Part shown: positions 1 through 9,276 of the stretch, piece after piece
Layout of the letters: the number at the start of each line of letters is the position of its first letter
Numbering within the stretch: the stretch's first letter is position 1
Origin: Vreelandella nanhaiensis
GTDB taxonomy: Bacteria > Pseudomonadota > Gammaproteobacteria > Pseudomonadales > Halomonadaceae
Direction of reading: 5' to 3'
NCBI RefSeq assembly: GCF_003990185.1
Contig: NZ_RZHF01000025.1
Coordinates: 143-64,142, forward strand
DNA length: 64,000 nt
The notes under the pieces: model-generated
Databases searched by the model: none
Seen by the model: the letters and a program-made list of their open reading frames with translations, nothing else
Told to the model about the DNA's origin: nothing
Made by a program: the position numbers and the translations under genes

Positions 1-43
1 CTGCCGGCTTGGCAAGGCCTTTTTGAAATTTAGCGGAAAAAGT

Positions 44-1243
44 TTAAATAAGCGTTACACGGGCGTAGCGTTTCTTGCCAGCTTGAATGACATAGGCATT
101 GCCTGTCGCCAGCATGGTGTCCTGGGCAACCGCTTCGCCATCTACCTTTACGCTACCGTTTTTAAGCATATCCTTGGCTTGGGCGCTGTTCTTGGTGAGC
201 CCGGAGCGGTTAAGCACAGTCGCGATAGGTGCCTGCTTGCTGCCTTCAAAGTCCACCTCTACTTCTGGCAGGTCTTCCGGCAGTTCACCATCGGCCAGCT
301 GGTTGCCTGCCGACTTGTGCGCATTGGCGGCCGCCTCGTCTCCGTGGTAACGGGCTATCAACTCACGCGCCAGTTCCATCTTTACGTCGCGCGGGTTCGC
401 CCCCTGCTCAACGCTTTGCTTAAGCGCATCAATCTCTTCGTTGGATTTCAACGACAGTAATTCAAAGTAGCGCCACATTAAACTGTCGGGCATAGACACC
501 AGCTTGTTGAACATGGAACCCGGCGCTTCATCGACTCCCACATAGTTACCTAGCGACTTGGACATCTTCTGCACGCCGTCCAGACCTTCCAGCAGCGGCA
601 TAGTGATCACCACCTGCGGCTCCTGGCCGAAGTGCTTTTGAATCTCGCGTCCCATCAGCAGGTTGAACTTCTGGTCGGTGCCACCCAGTTCGATATCGGC
701 CTCAAGCGCTACAGAGTCATAGCCCTGAACCAGCGGGTAAAGGAACTCATGAATCGCGATCGGCTGGTTAGCCTTGTAACGCTTCTCGAAGTCATCACGC
801 TCCAGCATACGCGCAACGGTGCTTTGAGCCGCCAGCTCAATCATCTTGGCCGCGGTCAGTTCACCAAACCACTCAGCGTTAAAGCGCACCTCGGTCTTTT
901 CAGGATCCAGTATCTTGAAGACCTGTTCTTTATAGGTTTCGGCATTGGCTTTAACGTCTGCTTCGGTCAGCGGCTTACGCGTTACGTTCTTGCCGGTTGG
1001 GTCGCCAATGCGGCCGGTGAAGTCACCGATAAGGAAAATCACGGTGTGACCGAGGTCCTGGAACTGGCGCATCTTGGTCAGCAGTACGCTGTGACCCAAG
1101 TGCAGGTCAGGGGCCGTGGGGTCAAAACCAGCCTTGATACGCAGCTTGCGCCCAGAGGCCAGCTTTTTCTTAAGCTCGTCCTCTATCAGGATTTCATGCG
1201 TACCCCGCGCCAGCAGCGCTAAAGCCTGATCCACCTCACTCAT
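44..1243 (-). CDS. tyrS: Tyrosyl-tRNA synthetase
   Basis: Charges tRNA-Tyr with tyrosine in the cytoplasm. The 399-residue protein is a full-length class I synthetase. The HIGH-type motif HLGH lies at residues 48-51 and KMSKS at 226-230. A C-terminal S4 RNA-binding domain covers about residues 330-399, ending in the usual KKRYARV tail. It is transcribed away from anmK, from which it is separated by about 115 bases that must hold both promoters. The same tyrS/anmK divergent pair is common in Pseudomonas and Halomonas. The stop lies 44 bases from the window edge and nothing further is visible beyond it. Confidence 0.97.
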   Translation of the reverse strand: MSEVDQALALLARGTHEILIEDELKKKLASGRKLRIKAGFDPTAPDLHLGHSVLLTKMRQFQDLGHTVIFLIGDFTGRIGDPTGKNVTRKPLTEADVKANAETYKEQVFKILDPEKTEVRFNAEWFGELTAAKMIELAAQSTVARMLERDDFEKRYKANQPIAIHEFLYPLVQGYDSVALEADIELGGTDQKFNLLMGREIQKHFGQEPQVVITMPLLEGLDGVQKMSKSLGNYVGVDEAPGSMFNKLVSMPDSLMWRYFELLSLKSNEEIDALKQSVEQGANPRDVKMELARELIARYHGDEAAANAHKSAGNQLADGELPEDLPEVEVDFEGSKQAPIATVLNRSGLTKNSAQAKDMLKNGSVKVDGEAVAQDTMLATGNAYVIQAGKKRYARVTLI

Positions 1244-1358
1244 TGCCTCTCTCCACTTTAAACTTTGCCCCTCAGGGCATACAGATGATAAATAGCCGAC
1301 GATGTTACCATGCCTCTCGGCCCTGGTTGAGCCTTCGCCCCGCTTTGGATGACGCTTT

Positions 1359-2501
1359 ATGAAAACGCCCCCTGCCGCTACGCCGCTTTATTATCTGGGT
1401 TTAATGTCGGGCACCAGCCTTGACGGTATTGATGTGGCCCTTATTTCGATTGAGCCTAGCGCCCCACCCCGGCTGGTGGCCACCCATGCCGAACCCATGC
1501 CTGATGCGCTGCATAGCGCGCTATTAGCGCTGTGCCATGCAGAACAGACAAGCTTTGCAGAGCTCGCCTTTGCAGAGGATGCGTTTTGCAAACTGCAGGC
1601 TCAGGCTGTTAAAGCACTACTGAATAAGCAAGGTCTCTCACCTGACAATATTTGCGCTATCGGAAGCCACGGGCAGACTGTAGAACACGCACCCAGCGGT
1701 CATCACGGCGGCCCGGCCTACACACTACAGCTGGATAATCCGAGTCTTTTGGCAGAATTGACGGGCTGCACAGTAGTGGCTGATTTTCGCCGGCGCGATT
1801 TGGCCGCTGGCGGCCAGGCGGCTCCACTGGCTCCCGCGTTTCATCAGGCGCTATTTGGCAGACACACCCATGAGCAGCTGATTCTTAACCTGGGTGGCTT
1901 TGCCAATGTGACCTGGATGCCACGTGATACATACCAACCGGTCATGGGGTTTGATACCGGCCCAGCCAATGTCCTGCTGGATGCCTGGTTTGCCGAGCAT
2001 CAGACCGGCCGGTTTGACCAAAGTGGCGCCTGGGCCGCAAGCGGAAAGATAGATCATGCGCTGTTATCCCGCCTGCTGGCCGAGCCATTCTTCCACCAGC
2101 CACCGCCGCGCAGTACCGGTCGGGAGCTTTTTCACCTGGCCTGGTTGAAGCAACAGCTAACAGGCAAAGAAGCGCCAGCGGATGTGCAGGCAACGCTCGC
2201 TGAGTTGACGGTCATCAGTATCACCCAGGGTATCGAGCAGCTGCTGCCCGAAAGGCCCAGCGTTACGCTGATTACCTGCGGCGGCGGCGCCCACAACAGC
2301 TATCTAATGGCACGTCTTGCACACCATCTGCCCAGCGCCACGCTGACCTCCCCCTCGGCTTACGGCTGGCCGGAAGACTGGATTGAAGCAGGCGCTTTTG
2401 CCTGGCTTGCCCATCAGCGCCTGCACCTAAAGCCCGGAAACCTGCCATCCGTGACGGGTGCCCAGGGGTATCGTGTGCTGGGGGGCATTTATGCGCCTTA
2501 A
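1359..2501 (+). CDS. anmK: Anhydro-N-acetylmuramic acid kinase
   Basis: Phosphorylates and opens 1,6-anhydro-MurNAc to MurNAc-6-phosphate in peptidoglycan recycling. The 380-residue length is normal for the family. The N-terminal nucleotide-binding motif [13 protein letters not shown] (about residues 14-26), the FDTGPAN segment and the ITCGGGAHN segment near the C-terminus are characteristic of AnmK in the ASKHA superfamily. It is divergent from tyrS. A small ORF (2511-2666) begins nine bases after its stop, so the two are probably co-transcribed. Confidence 0.95.
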   Translation: MKTPPAATPLYYLGLMSGTSLDGIDVALISIEPSAPPRLVATHAEPMPDALHSALLALCHAEQTSFAELAFAEDAFCKLQAQAVKALLNKQGLSPDNICAIGSHGQTVEHAPSGHHGGPAYTLQLDNPSLLAELTGCTVVADFRRRDLAAGGQAAPLAPAFHQALFGRHTHEQLILNLGGFANVTWMPRDTYQPVMGFDTGPANVLLDAWFAEHQTGRFDQSGAWAASGKIDHALLSRLLAEPFFHQPPPRSTGRELFHLAWLKQQLTGKEAPADVQATLAELTVISITQGIEQLLPERPSVTLITCGGGAHNSYLMARLAHHLPSATLTSPSAYGWPEDWIEAGAFAWLAHQRLHLKPGNLPSVTGAQGYRVLGGIYAP

Positions 2502-2510
2502 GGCATGCCT

Positions 2511-2666
2511 ATGAAAAGCCAACAAACAGTGCGCGCAACCCGTATCATGGTGGGCGGGCCACTGGAAATATGCGCCAAGCGCATTGCGCTTTGCCGACAG
2601 TGCCAGCAGTTCGTTAATATCCCTATCTCTTCCAGCTGCGGTAAGGTGCTTGAGCATGATACATAG
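2511..2666 (+). CDS. Small Cys-rich protein of unknown function (51 aa)
   Basis: I do not recognise this gene. The ORF starts with ATG eight bases after an AAGG Shine-Dalgarno sequence that overlaps the anmK stop. It ends in a TAG that overlaps the first codons of yggS in another frame, so the spacing looks like a translated operon member. The product is basic at its N-terminus and has four cysteines (21, 28, 31, 43) with a CRQC pair. This could be a degenerate zinc-ribbon or metal-binding knuckle, but no family can be named. The ORF could also be fortuitous. Its support is position, ribosome binding site and the coupling overlap with yggS. Confidence 0.45.
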   Translation: MKSQQTVRATRIMVGGPLEICAKRIALCRQCQQFVNIPISSSCGKVLEHDT

Positions 2667-3360
2667 CGCACTTCCAGAGTCGCTTGCAAAGGCGCGCGAA
2701 CGCCTGCACCAGGCATTAAAAGAAGCAGGTCGCCCCCTGAATAGCGCGAGCCTGCTGGCGGTGAGCAAAACCAAGCCTGCCGCCGTGATTCGCCAGGCCT
2801 GGCAGCTTGGCCAGCGCGAGTTTGGTGAAAATTACCTACAGGAAGCCTTGGAAAAGCAGGCGGACCTGGCGGATCTGGACGACATCGTGTGGCATTTCAT
2901 TGGTCCGCTCCAATCCAATAAAACGCGCGCAGTTGCGGAGCGCTTTGACTGGATCCACAGCGTTGATCGCCTGAAAATTGCCAAGCGGCTGAGCGAACAG
3001 CGCCCTGCTCACCTGCCTCCTCTGAATATTTGTCTGCAGGTAAACATAAGCCGTGAGGACTCCAAATCTGGCGTTCTACCGGAAGAGACCGCCGCGCTGG
3101 CCGCTGAAGTAGCTAAGCTGCCCAATGTACAATTACGCGGTTTGATGGCCATTCCAGCACCGGCTACCACGCTTGAAGCGCAGCGCGAGCCGCTAGCCGC
3201 GCTGCGCAACCTGCTGGTATCCCTTCAGGCGGCACTGCCTCAGGCACCGCTGGATACGCTGTCGATGGGCATGAGCGACGATTTGGAAGCAGCTGTATTC
3301 GAAGGGGCGACGCTCGTGCGCTTGGGCACCGCCATTTTCGGCGCACGTAACACAGACTAA
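2656..3360 (+). CDS. yggS: YggS/PLPBP family pyridoxal-phosphate homeostasis protein
   Basis: PLP-binding, single-domain TIM-barrel protein of the alanine-racemase fold that buffers PLP and influences amino-acid pools. It is not known to be catalytic. I chose ATG 2656 (234 residues), which has an AAGG ribosome site ten bases upstream. An in-frame start at 2584 would add 24 residues that overlap the preceding small ORF. The PLP lysine lies in AVSKTKPA near residue 36. The conserved GENYLQE segment, the LHFIGPLQ-like WHFIGPLQSNK segment and the C-terminal LSMGMSDD motif are all present. It precedes proC and yggT, the usual gammaproteobacterial order. Confidence 0.93.
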   Translation: MIHSALPESLAKARERLHQALKEAGRPLNSASLLAVSKTKPAAVIRQAWQLGQREFGENYLQEALEKQADLADLDDIVWHFIGPLQSNKTRAVAERFDWIHSVDRLKIAKRLSEQRPAHLPPLNICLQVNISREDSKSGVLPEETAALAAEVAKLPNVQLRGLMAIPAPATTLEAQREPLAALRNLLVSLQAALPQAPLDTLSMGMSDDLEAAVFEGATLVRLGTAIFGARNTD

Positions 3361-3425
3361 TCCACTGACAGCATGCGATAAGGTTGCTGGCGCAGCGGAT
3401 TCACAAAACCGAACAGGACATAGAC

Positions 3426-4250
3426 ATGGCGAGCAGGATTACTTTCATTGGTGCGGGCAACATGGCAACCGCCATTATCGGCGGACTTATCGACAGCGGC
3501 GTTGCGCCCACCAACCTAACCGCCACGGCCCCGAACAGCAGCGAGCTTGCCCCCATTAAAGAGCGCCTGGGCATTCATACCCAGACCGACAACAGCGCAG
3601 CTGTCAGCGGTGCTGATGTGGTGGTGCTTGCAGTAAAGCCACAAATCATGCGGGTCGTATGTGAAGAACTTAAAGACACTATTCAGCAAACGCGACCGCT
3701 AGTGATCTCCATTGCCGCCGGGCTTGACGCTGCCACCATTGATCAGTGGCTGGGCGGCAACAACGCGCTGGTACGCTGCATGCCCAATACACCTTCGCTG
3801 GTTGGCTGCGGCGCCAGCGGCTTGTATGCCAACAGCGCCGTAAGCGAAGCGCAGCGTACGCTGGCCACCCAGCTAATGGAAGCGGTAGGTATTGTCGAGT
3901 GGGTGGAAGACGAGTCCCTTTTAGCCGCGGTTACCGCCGTGTCCGGCAGTGCCCCGGCCTACTTCTTTTTGATGCTGGAAGCCATGGAAGAGGCCGCAGT
4001 CGCCCAGGGCCTTTCGGCTGACACCGCACGCCGCCTGGCGATTCAGACTGCGCTGGGCGCTGCGACCATGGCGCAGCAAAGTGATAAAGACCCCGCCACA
4101 CTCAAGCAGAACGTCATGTCGCCCGGCGGCACCACCGAGCGCGCCATCCAGCATATGGAAGAAGCGCACCTACGCACAATTGTTGCTGATGCCATGCAAG
4201 CCTGCGCCAAACGCGCCCAGGAAATGGCCCAGGAATTAGGCAGTCACTGA
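3426..4250 (+). CDS. proC: Pyrroline-5-carboxylate reductase
   Basis: Last step of proline synthesis, reducing pyrroline-5-carboxylate with NAD(P)H. The start chosen is ATG 3426 (274 residues), which follows an AGGA ribosome site. The upstream in-frame extension from 3384 uses a weak non-ATG start and adds 14 non-homologous residues. The N-terminal Rossmann motif is GAGNMATAIIGG. The C-terminal domain has the family signature SGSAPAYFFLMLEAM and the MSPGGTTERAI segment that forms the active-site helix. The gene lies in the yggS-proC-yggT run. Confidence 0.96.
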   Translation: MASRITFIGAGNMATAIIGGLIDSGVAPTNLTATAPNSSELAPIKERLGIHTQTDNSAAVSGADVVVLAVKPQIMRVVCEELKDTIQQTRPLVISIAAGLDAATIDQWLGGNNALVRCMPNTPSLVGCGASGLYANSAVSEAQRTLATQLMEAVGIVEWVEDESLLAAVTAVSGSAPAYFFLMLEAMEEAAVAQGLSADTARRLAIQTALGAATMAQQSDKDPATLKQNVMSPGGTTERAIQHMEEAHLRTIVADAMQACAKRAQEMAQELGSH

Positions 4251-4278
4251 ATACCCTTAACGAGACGGAGAATCATCA

Positions 4279-4872
4279 ATGGGCAATCAATTGGGCAGCG
4301 CCGGGTTAATGCTGGTTAACACGCTGATCAACATTTATCTGTTTTTACTTATGCTGCGGTTTTTATTGCAGGCATCAAGGGCGGATTACTACAACCCGCT
4401 GAGCCAGACGGTCGTTAAGATCACCCAGCCGGTAGTCGGGCCTTTTCAAAGCTTTTTAGGTCCGGTGGCCGGGCGTTTTGATCTTGCTACCCTGGCCGCC
4501 GGCTTTGTACTGAAGGTGGTAAGCATCATCGCTATTTTCATGGTGATTGGCATTGGCATGCCACCAATTGCCGGGCTTGTGATTGCAGGTGTCGCCGCCC
4601 TGGCCAATGCAATTTTAAAGATCTACTTCTTTGCCATGATTGTGATGATCATCTTAAGCTGGGTTGCCCCCAACGCAAGCCACCCCGCCGCCCTGCTGGT
4701 CATGCAGTTGGTTGAGCCGATCATGGCGCCGGTACGCCGGATCATTCCACCGCTGGGTATGATTGATCTATCGCCCATTGTGGTATTTATCGCCATTAAC
4801 CTTATCGATGGACTCGTGATTGGCTCGCTGATTCGCGCAGCCGGCATTTCTGGTGCGCTGGTAGGCCTTTAA
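4279..4872 (+). CDS. yggT: YggT family integral membrane protein
   Basis: Small inner-membrane protein of 197 residues with two YGGT repeats. Each repeat consists of a hydrophobic helix pair, for example the segments around residues 10-25 and 105-130. The conserved PxxxPxxxxVxP-type prolines appear in the segments ending [13 protein letters not shown] and [13 protein letters not shown]. The family has been linked to osmotic shock tolerance and K+ uptake, but its molecular role is not settled. A GAGACGGAGAA ribosome site lies upstream, and the gene is close behind proC. Confidence 0.92.
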   Translation: MGNQLGSAGLMLVNTLINIYLFLLMLRFLLQASRADYYNPLSQTVVKITQPVVGPFQSFLGPVAGRFDLATLAAGFVLKVVSIIAIFMVIGIGMPPIAGLVIAGVAALANAILKIYFFAMIVMIILSWVAPNASHPAALLVMQLVEPIMAPVRRIIPPLGMIDLSPIVVFIAINLIDGLVIGSLIRAAGISGALVGL

Positions 4873-4915
4873 GGGCCTGCCCGCTACCCATTCATCAGCA
4901 GGACTAACGCTTTCG

Positions 4916-6097
4916 ATGCCCGACTCAGATACGCTTGCCTTTGCTGACCGACCAACCGGCTCCGTTGGTCTTGTCACCCCTCACATTGCGCAGTTTGATA
5001 CGCCGCTTGCCCTCGCCTGCGGCAAAGTGCTGCCAGAATATGAGCTAATTTATGAGACCTACGGCACGTTAAACGCTGAACGTAGCAACGCCGTGCTGAT
5101 TTGCCATGCGCTCTCCGGCCATCACCATGCCGCGGGCTATCATAGCCAGGATGACCGCAAACCCGGCTGGTGGGACGACCATATTGGTCCGGGAAAATCG
5201 ATCGATACCAACCGTTTTTTTGTCGTATCGCTGAATAATCTGGGCGGCTGCCATGGCAGTACCGGCCCGGTTAGCCACAATCCGGAAACCGGCCGCCAAT
5301 GGGGGCCGGAGTTTCCCATCGTAACGGTGAGCGACTGGGTTGCAAGCCAAGCCCGGCTTGCCGACCACCTGGGCATTGAACGCTGGGCCGCCGCAGTAGG
5401 CGGTAGCCTTGGCGGCATGCAGGTACTCCAGTGGACAATCACTTACCCCGAGCGGGTAGCCAATGCGGTGGTGATTGCGGCAACGCCACGCCTCTCAGCC
5501 CAGAACATTGCGTTTAACGAAGTAGCCCGTCAAGCCATCCGTTCAGACCCCGATTTTTTTGGCGGCTGGTACGCCGAGCACGATACCGTTCCCAAGCGCG
5601 GGTTAAAACTGGCGCGCATGATAGGCCATATTACCTATCTGTCTGAAGATGCCATGGGCAGCAAGTTTGGCCGCGACCTTCGAAGCGACGACCTCAACTT
5701 CGGTTTTGACGTCGAGTTTCAGGTGGAGTCCTACTTGCGCTACCAGGGCGATACCTTTTCAACCGCCTTTGATGCCAACACCTACCTGCTGATGACCAAG
5801 GCCTTGGATTATTTCGACCCGGCTTCCCTGGCTGACGGCGATTTAGCCAAGGCGTTAGCACCTGCCCAGTGCCCTTTTTTGATTGTCAGCTTCACCACTG
5901 ATTGGCGATTCCCGCCGGCGCGCTCACGCGAGTTGGTAGATGCCCTCACCCGGGCAGGCAAGGCAGTTAGCTACGCCAATATTGAGTCGCCTCATGGCCA
6001 CGATGCGTTTTTATTGCCAGACCCCCGCTACCAGGCTCTGTTCAGCGCCTTTATGAACCGTACTGCTCGTGAGCTAGGCCTGGAGGAGACCCGTTGA
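4916..6097 (+). CDS. metX: Homoserine O-acyltransferase (acetyl or succinyl), MetX family
   Basis: Activates the hydroxyl of homoserine for methionine synthesis. It is an alpha/beta hydrolase of 393 residues with nucleophile Ser164 in GGSLGGMQ. The catalytic aspartate lies in TDWRFPP and the catalytic histidine in SPHGHDAF. MetX proteins of gammaproteobacteria are often annotated as acetyltransferases, although several have been shown to be succinyltransferases, so I leave the acyl donor open. The stop codon overlaps the metW ATG by one base. This is the conserved metX-metW pair. Confidence 0.95.
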   Translation: MPDSDTLAFADRPTGSVGLVTPHIAQFDTPLALACGKVLPEYELIYETYGTLNAERSNAVLICHALSGHHHAAGYHSQDDRKPGWWDDHIGPGKSIDTNRFFVVSLNNLGGCHGSTGPVSHNPETGRQWGPEFPIVTVSDWVASQARLADHLGIERWAAAVGGSLGGMQVLQWTITYPERVANAVVIAATPRLSAQNIAFNEVARQAIRSDPDFFGGWYAEHDTVPKRGLKLARMIGHITYLSEDAMGSKFGRDLRSDDLNFGFDVEFQVESYLRYQGDTFSTAFDANTYLLMTKALDYFDPASLADGDLAKALAPAQCPFLIVSFTTDWRFPPARSRELVDALTRAGKAVSYANIESPHGHDAFLLPDPRYQALFSAFMNRTARELGLEETR

Positions 6098-6690
6098 TGC
6101 GCGCCGACCTTGAACTGATTTACGATTGGGTGCCCCAAGGCGCTCACGTGCTGGACCTTGCCTGCGGAGATGGCGCGCTTCTGGAAAGCCTTGCCCGCAA
6201 CAAGGACGTGACCGGCTACGGGCTTGAGATTGACCCTGACGGCATCACCCAGTGCGTGGCCCGGGGCGTGAACGTTATCGAGCACAACCTGGACGATGGC
6301 CTGGCAAGCTTTTGCGATCACAGCTATGACCAGGTGATCATGACCCAGGCGCTTCAGGCGCTGCGCCGCCCAGACAAGATGCTCGATGAGATGCTGCGCG
6401 TCGCCAATGAGGGAATTATCACCTTTCCCAATTTCGCCTACTGGCGGCACCGGGTTTATCTTGGCCTGCGCGGCTATATGCCGGTTTCCAAGTCGCTGCC
6501 TCACGCCTGGTACGACACCCCGAATATTCACCTGTCGACCTTTAACGACTTCGAGCAACTATGTCGTGAAAAGGGGCTGGTGATTGTGGACCGTGCCGTT
6601 GGCGTAGGCGAGCGCCGCGGGCACTGGACCTCAAAGTGGTGGCCCAACCTGTTTGGCGAGATTGCCATCTTCCGCGTACGTCGCCGCTAG
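6097..6690 (+). CDS. metW: MetW, methionine biosynthesis methyltransferase-like partner of MetX
   Basis: SAM-methyltransferase fold protein of 197 residues with motif I LDLACGDGALL near residue 20. It is required with MetX for full homoserine acyltransferase activity in several bacteria, and its own methyl acceptor is not established. Start ATG 6097 overlaps the metX stop (TGATG) and sits behind a GGAGGAG ribosome site. The 3' end overlaps the 3' end of the convergent sfsA gene by 60 bases, so the last 20 codons are also antisense sfsA coding sequence. Confidence 0.94.
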   Translation: MRADLELIYDWVPQGAHVLDLACGDGALLESLARNKDVTGYGLEIDPDGITQCVARGVNVIEHNLDDGLASFCDHSYDQVIMTQALQALRRPDKMLDEMLRVANEGIITFPNFAYWRHRVYLGLRGYMPVSKSLPHAWYDTPNIHLSTFNDFEQLCREKGLVIVDRAVGVGERRGHWTSKWWPNLFGEIAIFRVRRR

Positions 6691-7416
6691 GCGAACCGGC
6701 AGCGTACGTTCAAGCGCTACGCTGACCGGAACGCCCGCCTGCCACGCGACCTGCGTGCCGTAGGCCAGCACTTCAACGCCGCTGGCAACCGCGGCCACAA
6801 GCCCAGCGGCGTAAGCTGCATCGATGTGCCCGGCGGCGGCGACATCCTCAATACCCTCATGAGCAATGCAGAACAGCAGTATCGCGCGCTCGCCCTGCCC
6901 GGCGAGCGCGCTCAGTGTCTGCAGGTGCTTGAGCCCTCGCGTGCTGACCGAGTCCGGGAAGTAGCCATGCCCATCCGGCTCTTTCAGGGTCACCTGCTTG
7001 ACCTCGATATAGGCGCGCCCTTTCACCGGGTCTTCCAGCAGGAAATCAAGCCGCGCCTCGCCCACCTTCACCTCACGGCGATGGTGGGCATAACCGGCTA
7101 GCGCCTTAAATCGCCCTGAGCAAAGCGCCGCCTCAACAATCCGGTTCGTCCGCCCGGTATGCACCGATACCAAAGACGCGTTGCCATCCGGCTGAGGCAA
7201 TTCAATCAGTTCCCACGTCCATAAAAGCTTGCGCTTGGGGTTATCGCTGGGTGATAGCCAGACGCGACAGCCGGGCACATTCACGGCTTTCATTGACCCG
7301 GTATTAGGGCAATGGGCAATCACCTCGCGGCCATCATCCAGACGCACGTCAGCGAAGAAGCGCTTGTAGCGGCGCAGCAGCGTGCCGGGGACCAGCGCCG
7401 GATAGTGGAGCGTCAT
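6631..7416 (-). CDS. sfsA: SfsA, sugar fermentation stimulation family protein
   Basis: DNA/RNA-binding family named after an E. coli gene that, in excess, stimulates maltose gene expression. The biochemical role is uncertain, and an OB-fold joined to a nuclease-like domain has been proposed. The protein is 261 residues, slightly longer than the usual 230-240. The core motifs are present: the CPNTGSMK segment, the nuclease-like segment RLDFLL...AYIEVKQVTL and FPDSVSTRGLKHL. The C-terminal extension of about 20 residues lies in the 60-base overlap with metW. Its ATG overlaps the stop of the upstream aminotransferase (ATGA), so the two are translationally coupled. Confidence 0.93.
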   Translation of the reverse strand: MTLHYPALVPGTLLRRYKRFFADVRLDDGREVIAHCPNTGSMKAVNVPGCRVWLSPSDNPKRKLLWTWELIELPQPDGNASLVSVHTGRTNRIVEAALCSGRFKALAGYAHHRREVKVGEARLDFLLEDPVKGRAYIEVKQVTLKEPDGHGYFPDSVSTRGLKHLQTLSALAGQGERAILLFCIAHEGIEDVAAAGHIDAAYAAGLVAAVASGVEVLAYGTQVAWQAGVPVSVALERTLPVRLAATYAEDGNLAKQVGPPL

Positions 7417-8573
7417 AACCGCTCCACGAAGCGCGCCATCCGCGCGACGGCCTCCTCAAGCCGGGCAACATTGTTGGTAAACGCAATCCGCACATGGTGC
7501 TCACCACCGCGCACGGCAAAATCAATGCCGGGGGTAATGGCCACGTTCTCCTCTTCCAGAAGCCGTTCACAAAACGCCTGGCTGTCGTGGCTATAGCGGG
7601 AAATATCCAGCCACACATAAAACGCGCCCTGGGGCGGTAAATCCGGCGCCAAACTCAGCTGAGCCAACCCATCCAGCAACACCTGGCGGCGCTTCGCGAG
7701 TATTTCGCGGCGCTGTTCCAGAATAGCCCGACACTCGGGTGTGAAGGCGGCAAGTGCTGCATACTGAGAGGGCGTAGACGCCGCCAGAAAGACATTCTGG
7801 GCAAGCCGGGTTAACGGCTCGACCGCCCGCTCTGGCGCGATCAACCATCCCAGGCGCCAGCCGGTCATACCGAAGTATTTTGAAAAGCTGTTAACCACAA
7901 ACGCCTCACTGGAAAGCGACGTGGCTGACAGTGGCACGTCATCATAGTTGAGCCCTTGGTAAATCTCATCGACAATCACTTCGCCCGAGCGCCTGGCCAC
8001 GGCGTCCAGCACTTGGGTGAGCTGTTCAGCGCTCAACGTGTGGCCCGTTGGGTTGGAGGGCGAAGCCAACATGGCCAGGCGAGTCTGGTCACGCCAGTGC
8101 CGGTTGATCAAGTCAGCATCCAGTTGCCAGCCGCTCTCGCGCCCCACCGAAACGGCATCTATTTCAGCGCCCGCCAGCGCCATGAAATGGCGGTTGCAGG
8201 GGTAATTGGGATCTGCCATCAACACCCGATCGCCGCTCTCCACCAGTAGCTGGCTTGCCAGCAGCAGCGCACCAGAAGCGCCAGGGGTGACCAGAATTCG
8301 CGAAGGGTCCACCTCGGCATTAAAGTGCTCGGCGTAATGGCCAGCAATGGCTTCACGCAGAGCCGGCAGCCCGGCGGCGGGGGTATAGCGTGTTTTCCCA
8401 AAGGCAAGCGCCTGCTGACCTGCCGCAATGATCGGCTCAGGCGTAGCAAAGTCCGGCTCGCCGACCTCCAGGTGAATCACATCATGCCCGGCGGCCTCCC
8501 GCGCCTGAGCCATTTCCAGCAGATGCATCACACGAAAGGGCGCCACGTGGCTGACTCGCGAATTCCAGGCCAT
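7413..8573 (-). CDS. PLP-dependent aminotransferase, class I/II
   Basis: Fold-type I aminotransferase of 386 residues. The start ATG at 8573 has a GGAG ribosome site and begins MAWNSRVSHV. Upstream in-frame codons to 8651 were excluded. The PLP lysine is in SFSKYFGMTGWRLGW. The N-terminal GEPDF motif, NPSNPTG-like SPSNPTG and the C-terminal HVRIAFTNN (substrate carboxylate arginine) are typical of the aspartate aminotransferase superfamily. The substrate cannot be read from the sequence. Relatives are annotated as aspartate, aromatic or alanine-type aminotransferases. It is coupled to sfsA downstream and divergent from dksA. Confidence 0.9.
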   Translation of the reverse strand: MAWNSRVSHVAPFRVMHLLEMAQAREAAGHDVIHLEVGEPDFATPEPIIAAGQQALAFGKTRYTPAAGLPALREAIAGHYAEHFNAEVDPSRILVTPGASGALLLASQLLVESGDRVLMADPNYPCNRHFMALAGAEIDAVSVGRESGWQLDADLINRHWRDQTRLAMLASPSNPTGHTLSAEQLTQVLDAVARRSGEVIVDEIYQGLNYDDVPLSATSLSSEAFVVNSFSKYFGMTGWRLGWLIAPERAVEPLTRLAQNVFLAASTPSQYAALAAFTPECRAILEQRREILAKRRQVLLDGLAQLSLAPDLPPQGAFYVWLDISRYSHDSQAFCERLLEEENVAITPGIDFAVRGGEHHVRIAFTNNVARLEEAVARMARFVERL

Positions 8574-8758
8574 AACGGCTCCTTCACCTAACAGAGTTAA
8601 AACATGACATAGGTCGTACAAACGGTAGGACCATAGTCGCAAACGCACCATTATGCTTGCAAAGTGGTCATTTTTCAGCTAAACAAGCATCCCTTTGGCG
8701 TGAGATCGTGGCACACGCTCATGGTCGATCAGCAGTCACATACGTAAGGGGCAATCCC

Positions 8759-9196
8759 ATGCCAGTAGCGGAAAAAAAACCGGAAGCGACCAAGTCCTTC
8801 ACCCCGTATGAGCCGGCACCGGGTGAAGAGTACATGAACGATAAGCAGTTGGCGCATTTTCGTCAGCTGCTATTGGACTGGAAGCAGGACCTCATGGAAG
8901 AGGTGGATCGTACCGTGCGCCACCTACAAGAAGATGCTAACAACTACGCAGACCCCGCCGACCGGGCAACGCAGGAAGAAGGCTTTAGCCTTGAACTACG
9001 CACGCGTGATCGCGAGCGTAAGCTGCTCAAGAAAATCAATGAAACCATCGAGAAAATCGACGAAGACGATTATGGTTTCTGCGAAGCGTGTGGCGTAGAA
9101 ATTGGCATTCGCCGCCTGGAAGCCCGGCCAACGGCGACACTTTGCGTGGATTGCAAAACGCTGGCAGAACTTAAAGAAAAACAGCTGGGCGGCTAA
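8759..9196 (+). CDS. dksA: RNA polymerase-binding transcription factor DksA
   Basis: Acts with ppGpp in the RNA polymerase secondary channel during the stringent response. I chose ATG 8759 (145 residues), preceded by TAAGGGG. The upstream in-frame extension to 8657 has no family resemblance. The coiled-coil tip has the acidic pair Asp65 and Asp68 in DPADRATQEE. The C4 zinc finger is formed by Cys108, Cys111, Cys129 and Cys132, so this is a zinc-type DksA rather than a C-minus paralogue. A rho-independent terminator follows at 9233-9257 and gluQ comes next, as in E. coli and Pseudomonas. Confidence 0.97.
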   Translation: MPVAEKKPEATKSFTPYEPAPGEEYMNDKQLAHFRQLLLDWKQDLMEEVDRTVRHLQEDANNYADPADRATQEEGFSLELRTRDRERKLLKKINETIEKIDEDDYGFCEACGVEIGIRRLEARPTATLCVDCKTLAELKEKQLGG

Positions 9197-9232
9197 AAGG
9201 TGGCCAAACCACCTCTACGCTAGCGCTGAAGG

Positions 9233-9257
9233 CGGGCACCTTGGGGTGCCCGTTTTT
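9233..9257 (+). terminator. Rho-independent terminator of dksA
   Basis: An 8-bp stem (CGGGCACC with GGTGCCCG) closes a TTGG loop and is followed by five T residues. It ends 19 bases before the gluQ ATG, so gluQ needs read-through or its own signal. Confidence 0.85.
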
Positions 9258-9276
9258 GTTACGGGTAAAGGCTTTT

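Noticed and set aside
1-43. Possible terminator of tyrS at the left edge
   Set aside because: Only a short GGC-rich stretch is visible, and the stem would depend on sequence outside the window.
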